A stretch of DNA of 64,000 nucleotides, from contig CAVNZM010000008.1 of NCBI GenBank assembly GCA_963693365.1, forward strand, positions 6,944,001 to 7,008,000. The letters run 5' to 3'. Below are positions 34,723-46,080 of this stretch, one piece after another. The position numbers and the translations under genes were made by a program. Each line of letters begins with the position of its first letter. Position 1 is the first letter of the stretch. The stretch is from Amoebidium appalachense (Eukaryota > Ichthyosporea). The notes beneath the pieces are model-generated. The model was not told where the DNA came from. It searched no databases and saw only the letters and a list, made by a program, of their open reading frames with translations.

Positions 34723-36558
34723 CCCCTCCCCTCCCAACCAACCCCCCCGTAGCACTCACTGTGGTGCTCGGGTTGGGCGAAAAAGTGTCCACAAAATGTA
34801 CGAATGTATTCCTGAATGTCCAAATATAGTGCTCATTAGCATTATAAAATACCAAATAGATGTTCGTACCTATTACATTAGTACACTAGGACACTTGAAC
34901 ACTCTGATCTAGGCACAGGGTAATACCATTGAATACACTCGTATAGTTGATGGCAATTTCGAAGGGTTGAACCCCCCTCCCCCCCCCCCCCCCCCCCCCC
35001 CCCCCACCCCCCCCAGTGCAACTAAGGTCTTCCCGTGCATGGTACACATGTAGTGCACCGTTCCCCACGGCTTAGGGGGGCTTACACCCACTGTTTTGGC
35101 ATGCAGCGACATGTCGCGTAAACAATTTTACACCACAAAGACCCCCCCCGTCCATCCCCCCCAGTGCATCTGTTGCTTTCCCGTGCATGGTATACGTGTA
35201 GTGCACCATGCCCCCCACCAGCATGCACGACCACAACCTTCCTACGGCTTAGGGGGGCTTGCACCCACTGTTTTGGCATGCAGCAAATTATCGCGCAAAC
35301 AATTTTACACTGCAAAGACCCCCCCCGTCCATCCCCCCCAGTGCATCTGTTGCTTTCCCGTGCATGGTATACGTGTAGTGCACCATGCCCCCCACCAGCA
35401 TGCACGACCACAACCTTCCTACGGCTTAGGGGGGCTTGCACCCACTGTTTTGGCATGCAGCGAATTATCGCGCAAACAATTTTACACCGCAAAGACCCCC
35501 CCCGTCCATCCCCCCCAGTGCATCTGTTGCTTTCCCGTGCATGGTATACGTGTAGTGCACCATGCCCCCCACCAGCATGCACGACCACAACCTTCCTACG
35601 GCTTAGGGGGGCTTACACCCACTGTTTTGGCATGCAGCGACATGTCGCGTAAACAATTTTACACCGCAAAGACCCCCCCCGTCCACCCCCCCCAGTGCAA
35701 CTGTGGACTTCCCGTGCATGGTATATGTGTAGTGCACCATGCCCCCCACCAGCATGCACGACCACAACCTTCCTACGGCTTAGGGGGGCTTGCACCCACT
35801 GTTTTGGCATGCAGCGAATTATCGCGCAAACAATTTAACACTGCAAAGACCCCCCCCGTCCATCCCCCCCAGTGCATCTGTTGCTTTCCCGTGCATGGTA
35901 TACGTGTAGTGCACCATGCCCCCCACCAGCATGCACGACCACAACCTTCCTACGGCTTAGGGGGGCTTGCACCCACTGTTTTGGCATGCAGCGAATTATC
36001 GCGCAAACAATTTTACACCGCAAAGACCCCCCCCGTCCATCCCCCCCAGTGCATCTGTTGCTTTCCCGTGCATGGTATACGTGTAGTGCACCATGCCCCC
36101 CACCAGCATGCACGACCACAACCTTCCTACGGCTTAGGGGGGCTTACACCCACTGTTTTGGCATGCAGCGAATTATCGCGCAAACAATTTTACACCGCAA
36201 AGACCCCCCCCCCCCCCCCCCCCCCCCCCCCCATTGCATCTGTTGCTTTCCCGTGCATGGCACACGTGTAATGCACCATGCCCCCCACCAGCATGCAGTG
36301 AGTGAGCATGCAGTGACTATTAGTGCAAATCAATCTGCATACAGGTTCTGTGACCGCATGGAAAAGACCTTCAAGGGCTGCAACCCATCAGAGATGAACT
36401 TCATAAAGTTCCACGTCGGCAAGCACTACTCCTTGGCCACAAAGGAGTTTGGGGCATTCGAGTCAGCTGAGGGTGGAGAGCGCCACCACAAGCTGTCGAA
36501 GGTGGCATACAAGTCCACTAACAAGAACACCATCACCTTTGAAAGCCAGGTAAATCAG

Positions 36559-36589
<31 letters not shown>

Positions 36590-37292
36590 CTCCCCCACCT
36601 CATCTGCCTGCTACCCTATGGATCACACCCTTCGTTTCTCACGTATTCACTAACTCTCCCCCTTCCTCTCTCCCTCCCCCCTCCCCCCCCCCCCCCCCCC
36701 ACAACCCCCCCCCCCACCCCTTCCCCCAACACTCACCCTCCCCCCTTGCCCCCTCAACACACACACACCTTCGTACACACACAACAGATGGTGGAGAACA
36801 TCAGAAGATACGAGGCTATGGCATTCCTCTCCAGCCTGGCTGACAGTAACCTCTTGGACAGAGGTGAGGTGGAGGACCCTAGTGGTGTTGTGGAGGACCC
36901 ACTGGCTGTTGCAGCACAAGAAGAGGCCATTGCAGAGAAGCTTGGGGAGGATTTCATCCTGATCGGTGCAGTCCCCCCTTACCCAGTTAACCATAAAGAA
37001 TATCCCCCCCCCCCCCCCAACACACACACACAGAGACATGTGCATCGGTGGTCTTTTTTGATTTATTACCTCCACGTGGTGCTGGGTCGGACGACCAACT
37101 GTCCAATCGATGTACGAATGTATTCGTGGGTGTTCCAATTGGGTGTTAACGTATCATCCTCGTTTACCAACAAGGTGTTCGTACCCATTACATTAGTATC
37201 CTAGGACACGTGAACACTCTGATCTAGGCACAGGGTAATACCATTGAATACACTCGTATAGTTGATGGCAATTTCGAAGGGTTGAACCCCCC

Positions 37293-37329
<37 letters not shown>

Positions 37330-37941
37330 AGTGCAACTAAGGACTTCCCGTGCATAGTGCACCGTTCCCCCCACCAGCATACACGACCACAACCTTTCCA
37401 CGGCCTAGGGGGGCTTGCACAAACTGTTTAAGCATGCAGCAACATATCGCGCAAACAATTTTACACCGCAAAGCCCCCCCCCCCCCCCCCCCCTTCCATC
37501 CCCAGCAAACGGAAAACATAACAAACCGACATAACCACTCACACACACTATACCTTTTTCTACCTTTTTCTGATAGGTAAGGAACCAAAGCCGGTCTTCC
37601 TACGCCAACTTGACCAGACCTATCCTGGATGGAACGGGAACTACCATGCGTCCGTCAAGAAGCATCCTCAACTGAAGCAACTTCCGGCCCGCCTACAGTG
37701 GGCTTTAACCCCACCAGAGCAGCGGCCTGGCGGGGCACGGCTGCGTCGGGACCAGATGCCCAACCCTGACGAGAATCAGGTGTGTTATTTTTCAGGGCAC
37801 CTCTCCCTCTCTCCACCTCTCCTCCCCCACCCACTCTGCCTTTCCTTCATCCCTATCCTCACCCTGCTCCCCCTCCCCCATCCTCCCTCCCCCCTCCTCC
37901 CCCCCACCCCCCTTTTTCCTTGTGTTACATGTTCTCATCAC

Positions 37942-37976
<35 letters not shown>

Positions 37977-38426
37977 ACGCACACACACACAAAACCCTTC
38001 CAACAACCTTTTGCCCAGATACACGTCTACCGGTCCATCCACATCAGAGAGGAGGGAAGCAAGTTATACTTCCGGGTGGTGGCATCGGACTCATTCTATG
38101 GGAGCCCTCGCTACGACAGCATTCAGGTGGATGCTGTTGACGACCAAGGCAACAAGGACGAGTGGTATGCGCGGGTCTTGTGTTTGTTTAAATGCATGCA
38201 CGAGGGAGAACGTAGGTGCTTTGCATTCGTTCAGTGGTATGAGAAGAAAGGGATGTGTTGTCGGTGTGGGTGTGAAAAGCTGGTTCTTGTAGACCATTAC
38301 GAATGCATAGAGGTGGAATCGATTCTAGGGCTCGTGCACGTGGTTCCTAGGTTTGGAAAGGGCCCCAATGATTTCTATGTAAACAGGTTTATCTACCTGG
38401 GGACTGTGACTGAGCGCCAGAGCTGA
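29143..38426 (+). CDS. Plavaka-type (CACTA superfamily) DNA transposase, twelve exons
   Basis: Exons: 29143-29607, 29815-29967, 30384-30605, 30923-31071, 31158-31406, 33577-33772, 33998-34300 (or 34304), 34510-34664, 36345-36549, 36788-36965, 37577-37779 and 38019-38426. The spliced frame is ~961 residues. The N-terminus has a C-x2-C...H-x3-C zinc finger (YQCPVC...LQHVRAC). The core holds family signatures: RIYGEHSSSDWF, LILYSDQTKLTVFGN (candidate first Asp), YPVYLSIGNIHRRT, VAIAYIPKP, WAYHADGMWRCYHPRVSYYI plus TDWPEG, FPCHYCWVKW (zinc pair), ERMHQAESGVF, LDRRWKALPPFP, KFHVGKHYSL and a C-terminal beta-rich domain. These match, in order, the remembered layout of fungal Plavaka transposases. 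The frame is open throughout, so the gene may be recent. One junction (exon 7-8) needs a GA donor. Terminal inverted repeats were not found. Confidence 0.8.
31440..33260. repeat. Composite intronic repeat as an inverted pair with 177-bp satellite (intron 5)
   Basis: Intron 5 (31407-33576) carries a head sequence (GTACGAATGTATTCCTGAAT ... TTTCGAAGGGTTGAACCCCC) at 31440-31735. The same head is inverted at 33061-33260. Between them lie about seven satellite monomers (GCATGCCAAAACAGTGGGTG ...) with the orientation switch near 31945. Two monomer types alternate, GTTGCACTGG and GATGCACTGG, so 32100-32455 is repeated as a ~355-bp dimer. Because the monomer is 177 bp (59 codons), frames stay open for hundreds of codons on both strands, but these are not genes. 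Confidence 0.9.
34797..36300. repeat. Same composite repeat in intron 8, direct orientation
   Basis: The head at 34797-35030 is followed by about seven 177-bp monomers up to 36300 (GGCATGCAGCGA landmarks near 35100, 35279, 35456, 35634, 35812, 35990 and 36166). All are in the orientation opposite to most monomers in intron 5. The array lies wholly between the donor at 34665 and the acceptor at 36344. Confidence 0.9.
37013..37500. repeat. Same composite repeat in intron 10, one monomer
   Basis: The head sequence, including AACACACACACA...CATGTGCATCGGTGGTCTTT and the ATGTACGAATGTATTC block, is followed by a C tract and a single diverged monomer (GCATGCAGCAACATATCGCG at about 37433). It may be the ancestral short form of the arrays in introns 5 and 8. 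Confidence 0.85.
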
Positions 38427-38760
38427 GTATGTAATTGGTCGTGCACGTGTAATCATCAATCTCCTTGGCTTGCATTATTTGATGGTGTGTGTGTGTGTGT
38501 GTGTGATATTGATAGGACCCGATAAAGAAGTGTGTGTGTTCGTGTGTTGTTCAACTGACTGTTCAGTAACTATACGTGAATAGTCATAACCTAAGAGGAC
38601 GATGAGTATTACATTGTGCCGCCTGTTTGTTTGAATGTTCGTACCCATAGAATGAAGGAAACCGAAACTGTGTACCGTAAAGTTTGTAACAGCATGAATG
38701 CCCCTTTACGATCTCAAAATAAATCGAAGGACTGTATAACCCGTGTGTGCGTGTGTGCGC

Positions 38761-38806
<46 letters not shown>

Positions 38807-39660
38807 ATATGTCCGTGTGTGCATATATTTCAGCCACACAGCGCACGCACAAACGCGTGCATGCATGCACGCACGCACACACACACACACACACACACAC
38901 GCACGCACACACACACACATACACGCACACACACACAGACACACATACACGCACACACACGCACACACACACACACGCACACACACATACACAAAACACA
39001 TACACACACGTGCGCGCAGGCACACACGCACGCACGCGCACACACACACGCATATACAGACACACGTCACAGAACTCCAAACAAGCACGTAGGCACTCAA
39101 CAGTGTATTCACGAATACATGATGTGTTCACAAGGCGACGATGTTCAGGGATATTCGTCCAATCAAAAGTCTCCAAATATTTCCCACAATCACAACGACC
39201 GAGGATGTTTTTGCCCTATATAAAGCCAGTATTCCCACCACTACTAATTGTGCGCAGGTATACCTGCGCACATATTAGCACTCCACATGACGTAGTATTA
39301 AAAACCCGTGGATATATATTTTTTTTTCGTGCTCACTACTATATTATAGCCTTGCTAATTAATCAATATTTGAGCTCTTTGCTGTTTATTTCATATTTTA
39401 CATTTCGCCGCGAGCTGCAAACAGAGTTGGCTTTTATATTTATTGAAGGGTATCGATACCTGCGTATTTCAAATAATACCGTCAAACATTTATAATAAAA
39501 TTTGTTGATGTCTATACAGTGTTTCAAATAAACCTTCTTAAAACATTCAATCTATATTTTAGCTTTTTAGCACATCCCCCCCTTTTTTTAGTTATCTACG
39601 CAGTGGTTTTTGTCGCTCTCCCTTGCCTGGGTGCTTTAAAAAGCTATATATATATCGGCG
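38427..39660. other. Intergenic microsatellite region
   Basis: No gene was recognised. GT and GC(GT) tracts lie at 38485-38515 and 38745-38815, and a long CA/CG tract at 38870-39060. CCCTATATAAAGCCAG at about 39215 resembles a TATA box with no gene downstream. Confidence 0.5.
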
Positions 39661-40161
39661 GTGTCCGTTTGTGTTCATGGCACGTTCAACGTGTATTCAG
39701 CGTGAGCACTCGTTTGCACTGATGGATATTCAGTTGCACCAAGCTCCTCCCCTGCCGGCGGCGGCGAACGCGGCGGAGCTGCGTTCGAATCGTGCTCAAT
39801 CCTGTACAAAAACGTTCTAATCGACTGTTCGCAGAATGAAAAATAAAAAAATGGCACGAAAACTGGCCAAAATGGTGTTACAAATTTACTGGAATGCAAC
39901 AGTATATACAAAAACGTACAAAAACGTTCGGGTTGGGCACTTTGTTGCATTTTTGAGCATTCAGCGAATGTACATCCGGGAAACTGGGTACTGGTCATAA
40001 CGATCTGTGCCAGAGCCGCTGTCCATTGGTGGATCTCACTCAGGATCATGGTGGCATATCCGCGGTGTACATGTGGGGTTTAATTTCGCTCTTCTCTTTC
40101 TTTTCTCGTTTGTTGTAACCAGCACAGCGTTACAAGGCGGTCGCAGTAGACGCAATAAAGC

Positions 40162-40207
<46 letters not shown>

Positions 40208-40731
40208 CGTACTACTCCCACCGTCACGCGAACCTGCCTCGCTCAGCCTTGCTCGATGCACGTATCCGTGTGTGTTCATGGAATGTTCAATCGGAACATT
40301 TGTGGATAGCCATTGGCACCCAGCTCCTCCCCTGCCGGCGCGGCGGAGCTGCGTTCGAATCGTGCTCAATCCTGTACAAAAACGTTCTAATCGACTGTTC
40401 GCCGAATGAAAAATAAAAAATTGGCACGAAAACTGGCCAAAATGGTGTTACAAATTTACTGGAATGCAACAGTATGTACAAAAACGTACAAAAACGTTCG
40501 GGTTGGGCACGTTTTTGCATTTTTGAGCATTCAGCGAATGTACATCCGGGAAACTGGGTACTGGTCATGACGATCTGTGCCAGAGCCGCTGGCCATTGGT
40601 GGATCTCACTCAGGATCATGGTGGCATATCCGCGGTGTACATGTGGGGTATAATTTCGCTCTTCTCTTTCTTTTCTCGTTTGTTGTAACCAGCACAGCGT
40701 TACAAGGCGGTCGCAGTAGACGCAATAAAGC

Positions 40732-40767
<36 letters not shown>

Positions 40768-41160
40768 CGTACTACTCCCACCGTCACGCGAACCTGCCTT
40801 GCTCAGCCTCACTCGATGCGCGTATCCGTGTGTGTTCATGGAATGTTCAATCAGAACATTTGTGGATAGCCATTGGCACCCAGCTCCTCCCCTGCCGGCG
40901 CGGCGGAGCTGCGTTCGAATCGTGCTCAATCCTGTACAAAAACGTTCTAATCGACTGTTCGCAGAATGAAAAATAAAAAAATGGCACGAAAACTGGCCAA
41001 AACGGTGTTACAAATTTACTGGAATGCAACAGTATATACAAAAACGTACAAAAACGTTCGGGTTGGGCACGTTTTTGCATTTTTGAGCATTCAGCGAATG
41101 TACATCCGGGAAACTGGGTACTGGTCATGACGATCTGTGCCAAAGCCGCTGGCCATTGGT
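39661..41160. repeat. Three tandem copies of a ~560-590-bp repeat
   Basis: The landmark CTCCCCTGCCGGCG occurs at about 39744, 40329 and 40889. Copies 1 and 2 are complete, each with AAAACGTACAAAAACGTTCG, a CATTGGTGGATCTCA block and a (TA)n tract (40166-40205 and 40736-40764). Copy 3 diverges after 41165. A GTTCGAATC stretch in each copy resembles a pol III B box, but no tRNA fold was found. The array ends ~220 bp before the start of the small Cys-rich gene. Confidence 0.9.
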
Positions 41161-41381
41161 GGATCTCATTCAGGAATGCGGCGAGCGCAGCAAGGCCGTT
41201 TCAATGGGCGTACATCCAACCTTTTTTCGTTTCGGTCCGGTCTGTTCTTTGCAAAAAGCACAGCGTTACAGGGCGGTCAAAGTAGCTAGACACAGCCTTC
41301 ACTTAGTAATTCTTATATAAGCATACCCGAACCTTTCCCTGTCGTTCCCTTACGTTTCTCCGCCATAGTATAACCTTCAAC

Positions 41382-42801
41382 ATGAGCGATTCGCCAGCAG
41401 ACGCGCAACAAAAGGTAGTTGTTGAGTAAAAATTGATGAGTTGGTCGTGAAAATCCAAAATGGCCTGAACATTTCGACTCTTTCAATTCCTCTCGGTACA
41501 ACAAGCCCTCTTCAGTTTGTTTCAACAACACCTGATCAAGTCGGCAGGCCAAATCGCCAACTTGGGTTTCAAGCCCCCACCCCCGCTAGGGCCTCCCCGC
41601 CGGCCTCTCACCCGCTTGTACCAGAAAACCGCGTCATCACACCCGCCGTTGCTCGCCAGCTCATCACGGACATCGGCGCAGACAAATGGCTGTCGTGCCT
41701 CTGTGTCCGGGCTCCCCAGGTCGAGGGCGTTACCGTGCAGCGGGAACCGTCGAGTTTTGGACAATGCGTAGGGTACAGTGCACCCCCTCACAACGCCACT
41801 CAGTGCAAGAAGAAAGCAACGGAGGAAGGTGGTCTGTGTGTGCTGCACCAGGCACAACTTGGGACCGGAGGAGGCTATGGCCAGGTTCACATTGGTCCCC
41901 TCTTTCCCCATCTCTCCTACTCACACACATTGTCACCCTGACGAGCAGACATCTTTGTGCCTGGATACTCACACTCTAGCTCCCCACAGTCTTGCACCTC
42001 ACCTCTGTCTCTTGTTTCTTCGCATATACCCCCCCTCGCCCCCACCAGCTTTCCTCCGCCCCTCCCCCCCTCCCCCTTCCCCCCTTACACGGTCTGAACC
42101 CGAGTTGTCTTTCTGACGTTTCTCCCACTCTCATCTTGCTCCCCCCCCCCCCCCCCCCCGCCTAAACCTCCCCCCCCCCCCCCCCCGTCCCCAACCAATA
42201 CTTCCCCTTCCCTCCTCTCCTCTCACTTCTCCTGGGCCATCCCCTCTTCCCCCCTACACACACACCCTCCCCCTTCCCCCCCCCCCCCTCCCCCCTTCCC
42301 CCCCCCCCCCCCCTGGGCCCCTCCTGCACACACTCAGGTTCACAAATGCAAGAAGTTCCTGTGCGCAAACCTGGTCACCTGCTGCGAAGGGTACTGTGTG
42401 TCCCATACAGTTCACTTCCATCTTGAGCGCAACGGTGAGACACCCCCCCTCCCCCCCCCCCCCCCCTATCCCCCCCCCCCCCCCCTCCCCCGCCCTTCCT
42501 TCCCCAGTCCCCCGCTCGCCCCCCACCGCCCCCTCACCCCACTAGCCTGCGGTTTAAACCAACCGGCCTTTGAACAGGAGTGTGGCCTCATGTTTGTTAC
42601 TTCTTAGTGTTCTTTTGCTAACCCCCAGGATCCTCCCCCCCCCCCCCCCCCCCCTCGCCCCTCATCAGCCACATACATTCCTTCCCCATGCTCTGCTTGC
42701 ACCCCCCCCCCCCCCCCCTAAACCTGCCGTCCCCTTCCCACCCCCCCCCCCCCCCCCCACCACGCACACACGGACACGCACACGCGTGCACACTTACACA
42801 C

Positions 42802-42851
<50 letters not shown>

Positions 42852-42966
42852 ACATACACACACACAAACACCACACACACACACACACATACACACACAC
42901 ACACATGCACACACACATGCAGGTTCTCAGATAGTTCACTCGCCTGCGGCAGCATCTTCAAGTTAA
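41382..42966 (+). CDS. Small Cys/His-rich protein, four exons, complete
   Basis: Exons 41382-41414, 41516-41884, 42338-42434 and 42923-42966 join in frame to give 180 residues from MSDSPADAQQK to PAAASSS. Exon 2 holds QCVGYSAPPHNATQC-K3-...-GLCVLH, a C...C...C-x2-H pattern like zinc-binding DUF5763-type segments. Exon 3 adds KCKKFLCANLVTCCEGYC followed by HTVHFH, another possible metal site. The middle is Pro/Ala-rich. Intron 2 has a weak donor (GTTCAC) and intron 3 starts GTGAGACACCCCCCC. AATAAA follows the stop by about 45 bp. Function is unknown; nucleic-acid binding is a guess. Confidence 0.65.
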
Positions 42967-43008
42967 CGAAGCCACCACCAAGCTACTAGGGACTGCCGTT
43001 AATTTAGT

Positions 43009-43016
43009 AATAAAAG
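43009..43016 (+). terminator. Poly(A) signal of the Cys-rich gene
   Basis: AATAAA within TTTAGTAATAAAAGAAAG lies 43-50 bp after the TAA stop at 42964-42966, the usual distance for cleavage and polyadenylation. Confidence 0.6.
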
Positions 43017-43029
43017 AAAGTGATAAAAA

Positions 43030-43590
43030 AACCTTGAGTCCGGGTCCTTAACCCCCCCCCCCCCCCCCCCCCCCCCATCCTTTTGCATACATGAATATGC
43101 AGGCTGAATGTACATGTACACGGTAGTTGTACTACTGGAATATACCATCTTCTTCATATTCATTAGCATTCATATTCATATTCAATATTATCTGAGATGT
43201 GCCCAGCTACTATCCATGTATGTTCACGAAGAGTATGGGGTTAGTACACATGAGTACCATATGGACACTATGCGGTGCAATGGAATACATAGTGTATAGG
43301 TGATATTCAGAGGGTATTCATAAGATATTGTGTGGTACCAGTGACTGTTCAGTATGAGTATTTGGGTTGGTATACTATACGTGTTCATAGTGTGTTACAA
43401 GAATACAATCGAATACGCGTTGCGTGGGTATTACTTGAATGTTCGTCATTAGGTATTCACATATATTCCGCATGTGTTCCATATGTGTTCGTCTGACATT
43501 CATAAGGCATTCATGAATACATGGTGCCCGTTAGTGTTCATTGGAATGCCATACACGTGTACGAGTGTATCATTTAATGTTCTGGCTGAA
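43030..43590. other. Non-coding stretch rich in GAATAC/GTATTC words
   Basis: No gene was seen. Words such as GTATTC, GTGTTCGT and ATTCATGAATAC recur. They resemble the head of the intronic composite repeat in the Plavaka transposase gene, but no full copy is present. Confidence 0.4.
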
Positions 43591-43593
43591 TAT

Positions 43594-45008
43594 TCATGGT
43601 CGCGTTTTGGACAGTATATTCCAATAATATTCAAGTACACCCCGGGGGGGTTTGCTGATGTAGTGGCCACGCCGGTGCAGTGAGGCAGCACTGGCGGAGA
43701 AGCGTTGCTGGAAGCACCCGGGACACCACTGCACCACCCAACAAGGAAGCACAGTGCAGAACATGGTGCTAGCAAACCCAGAACGCAAATCACAACGCAT
43801 CAAAGGGGCCAAAGCACACATCGCCTGAAGCTCCCACACCACGGGCAGGGGAAGGGGCTGTTCCCGACCCCCCAGCTGCTCCACAAAACTGTAGACAGCA
43901 CTCAGAACCGACAAAAGCGGCCGCTGCAGCAGTGCCGCCCACACCCAACCACCAAGCAACTGCTGCAAACGGAGCTGCGTGACGACACCACAACGCAACA
44001 CGGCCTGGGTTTCCGCCACCAGACGGCACAAGGAAGCGCCAGACGGGCGCAATATCCCAGAGCGATGCATTTCCAGGCCTAGCAGCACCATAGAGGACGA
44101 CGAACCAGCAGCCACACCTTCTTGACATTGGAGGGAAGACCAGCCGGGCCGGTGACGCCATGATACGATCACGCTGACGATTGATGGCGGTGGCATCTGT
44201 GCCGACCCAGCCACAGTCGTCTACATACAGGGCATGCTGCGTGGCCTCCACAGGCCGCGGCACTATTGCACAGAGGCGCCAATGCGGGGCATGCCGGCCG
44301 GTCAGCCAACTGCCCATGGACGTCTTGAGCCACAAGCACAGAATGCACCCAGCCCATGGGCACGGTCTTGAGGGCCGGGTACACAAGCCGGCGGGCCCAG
44401 CAATGCCAACAGCCCCGAAGACACAGGCGGCAATCCCAAGTACCGCCACAGCCACCCGGGGCAAGAAGACGATGGAACTGGTTGTCCATGTCTGGCTTGC
44501 CAAAATAGAGGCAATCCTCAGGCCCCAGCAACAGATCGGCAAAATCGGCAGGGTTGGGCAGGTGCACCTGAGGGCAGGATGATCACGGGCAAAGAACAGG
44601 GCCACGGCGGCCGCAAAAATGACGCGGGCTCTTGTTTTTTTGGGACCCCAAACAGCCCATAAATGGCCAGTGGTTTCCTTCGCCTAGAAATATTGCACCA
44701 TGCCGCAGTCTTGAAGCCGAAGAAGCAGGGGACCGACCCCACTGGGAACGGATGCGCCGGTCGGATGCGGCGCAGCTCTGCAGGCGTCGGCGGAACAGTC
44801 TTGAGAAGGGCGCCGCGCAGTTGGCCAAAAACGGCTGCAGCGTAGGAGACAAGAACTGCAACACGTCCACTGTGGCTCCAACCCCAGGGGGTGGCAAAGC
44901 GGCATTTGCCGCCGTGAGAGGTAGCCAGCCATCCACGATGGGCTTGTCCAGAACGGCCGGCACAGGAAGGCGGAAAAAAAACAGAGGCGGCAAAGACAGA
45001 CGTGGCAT
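43594..45008 (-). pseudogene. Degenerate reverse transcriptase of an unusual lineage
   Basis: The minus strand carries RT-like segments spread over three frames. In order they are DKPIVDGWLPLTAAN (45008-44583 frame), LYFGKPDMDNQFHRL and VYPALKTVPMGWVHSVLVAQ (44567-44169), HALYVDDCGWVGTDATAI (44605-43790 frame) and a post-palm segment VLLGLEMHRSGILRPS...LRLQQLLGGWVWAALLQRPL (44214-43594). YVDD would be the catalytic box. The PMGW and L-G-W-x-W-x-x-L-L patterns are not those of the gypsy, YR or LINE copies in this window. They resemble RTs remembered from dinoflagellates and other protists. Frameshifts show it is dead. Confidence 0.6.
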
Positions 45009-46037
45009 AGCGGGAATCCTTAGAAAAATTAGGGGGCAATTTAATCAAGGGCACGTGGCAGGAAACCACAAGAAATAAGATACAGAACCGCATGCGAACC
45101 CCCAAAGGGCCGTTAGGCCCGTGCCCCCGGTCCCCGGAGGGGATGGACCGGCGCGGAGGGCCACTGCCGGGAGAGCCGACGGGTGACGCGAGAGGCCGGG
45201 GGCAAGGCAGGGGGGGGGCAGGCGCGCGCAGGAGCCCCAAACTGCTCTGCAACAGCCCAGTCCCCGTGACGACAGCAGTCGCACAGCCAGCAGACGGCGC
45301 ACACCAACTTCCACAGCAGGTGACCCGCGGGCCTAGGGTCGGCGGCCAGCAGCAGACCAGCATACGGGCAAGCGCAGAGCCTCCGTTTGTGCGGGTGACC
45401 CATTCCGCCGCGTGGACAGCCGAGGACCGAGGCCTGGCAGCCAAGGGCGAGGTAGGAAGGGCGAGCGACGCAGAATTGGCGCCGCGGAGAGAGAAACGGG
45501 GGGTTGGGGGAAGGAGCAGAGCGACCGAGCCACGCCGGAACAGAACCCACCGAGATGGGTGCCACGCCGGTGCGACGCAGACAGGCCCTGCCCGCCCGCG
45601 CGACGCGGCCAGCAGGCCGCCGGCAGAGGCGGGGCGACCAGACTGGGAACAGAGAGGGCTGCACTGGGCAGGCGCCTGCAGCGCCGGACCACACCCGAAC
45701 GCGTGGGGAGAGGGGACCCAGGTGGGGGGAGGCACGGCCGCTGCGAGGAGGCGACCGAGCAGCAGCGTCGGGACCCAACCAACCACCAGGTCACAAAGCC
45801 ACCGACCCCAACCACAGGAGCCTGCAGCGCAGGGAGACCGCACCCCGGAGAGACCCCGACCAGAGCAGAGGAGGCGCCAGAAGAGGAAGAGCACAAGCAA
45901 GAAAACCCCACACCCCCCCAAGACCACCACACCCGAGAACACAGCACGCACCCCCCCCCACCCAGCACCACCCCACCACCCCCGCCACCAGCCCGCCCGG
46001 CCCGCCCCCAAAAGAACAGCACACCGGCGCACGGACC

Positions 46038-46080
<43 letters not shown>

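Noticed and set aside
31891-36271. Open frames of 160-391 codons across 31.9-32.9 and 35.1-36.3 kb on both strands
   Set aside because: They run through a 177-bp satellite whose length is divisible by three, inside introns of the transposase gene. The same sequence is open in several frames and on both strands, so they are artefacts.
40360-40380. Pol III B-box-like GTTCGAATC in the 560-bp repeats as a tRNA-derived SINE
   Set aside because: No convincing A box or tRNA fold, and no A-rich tail. It is kept only as a remark under the repeat.
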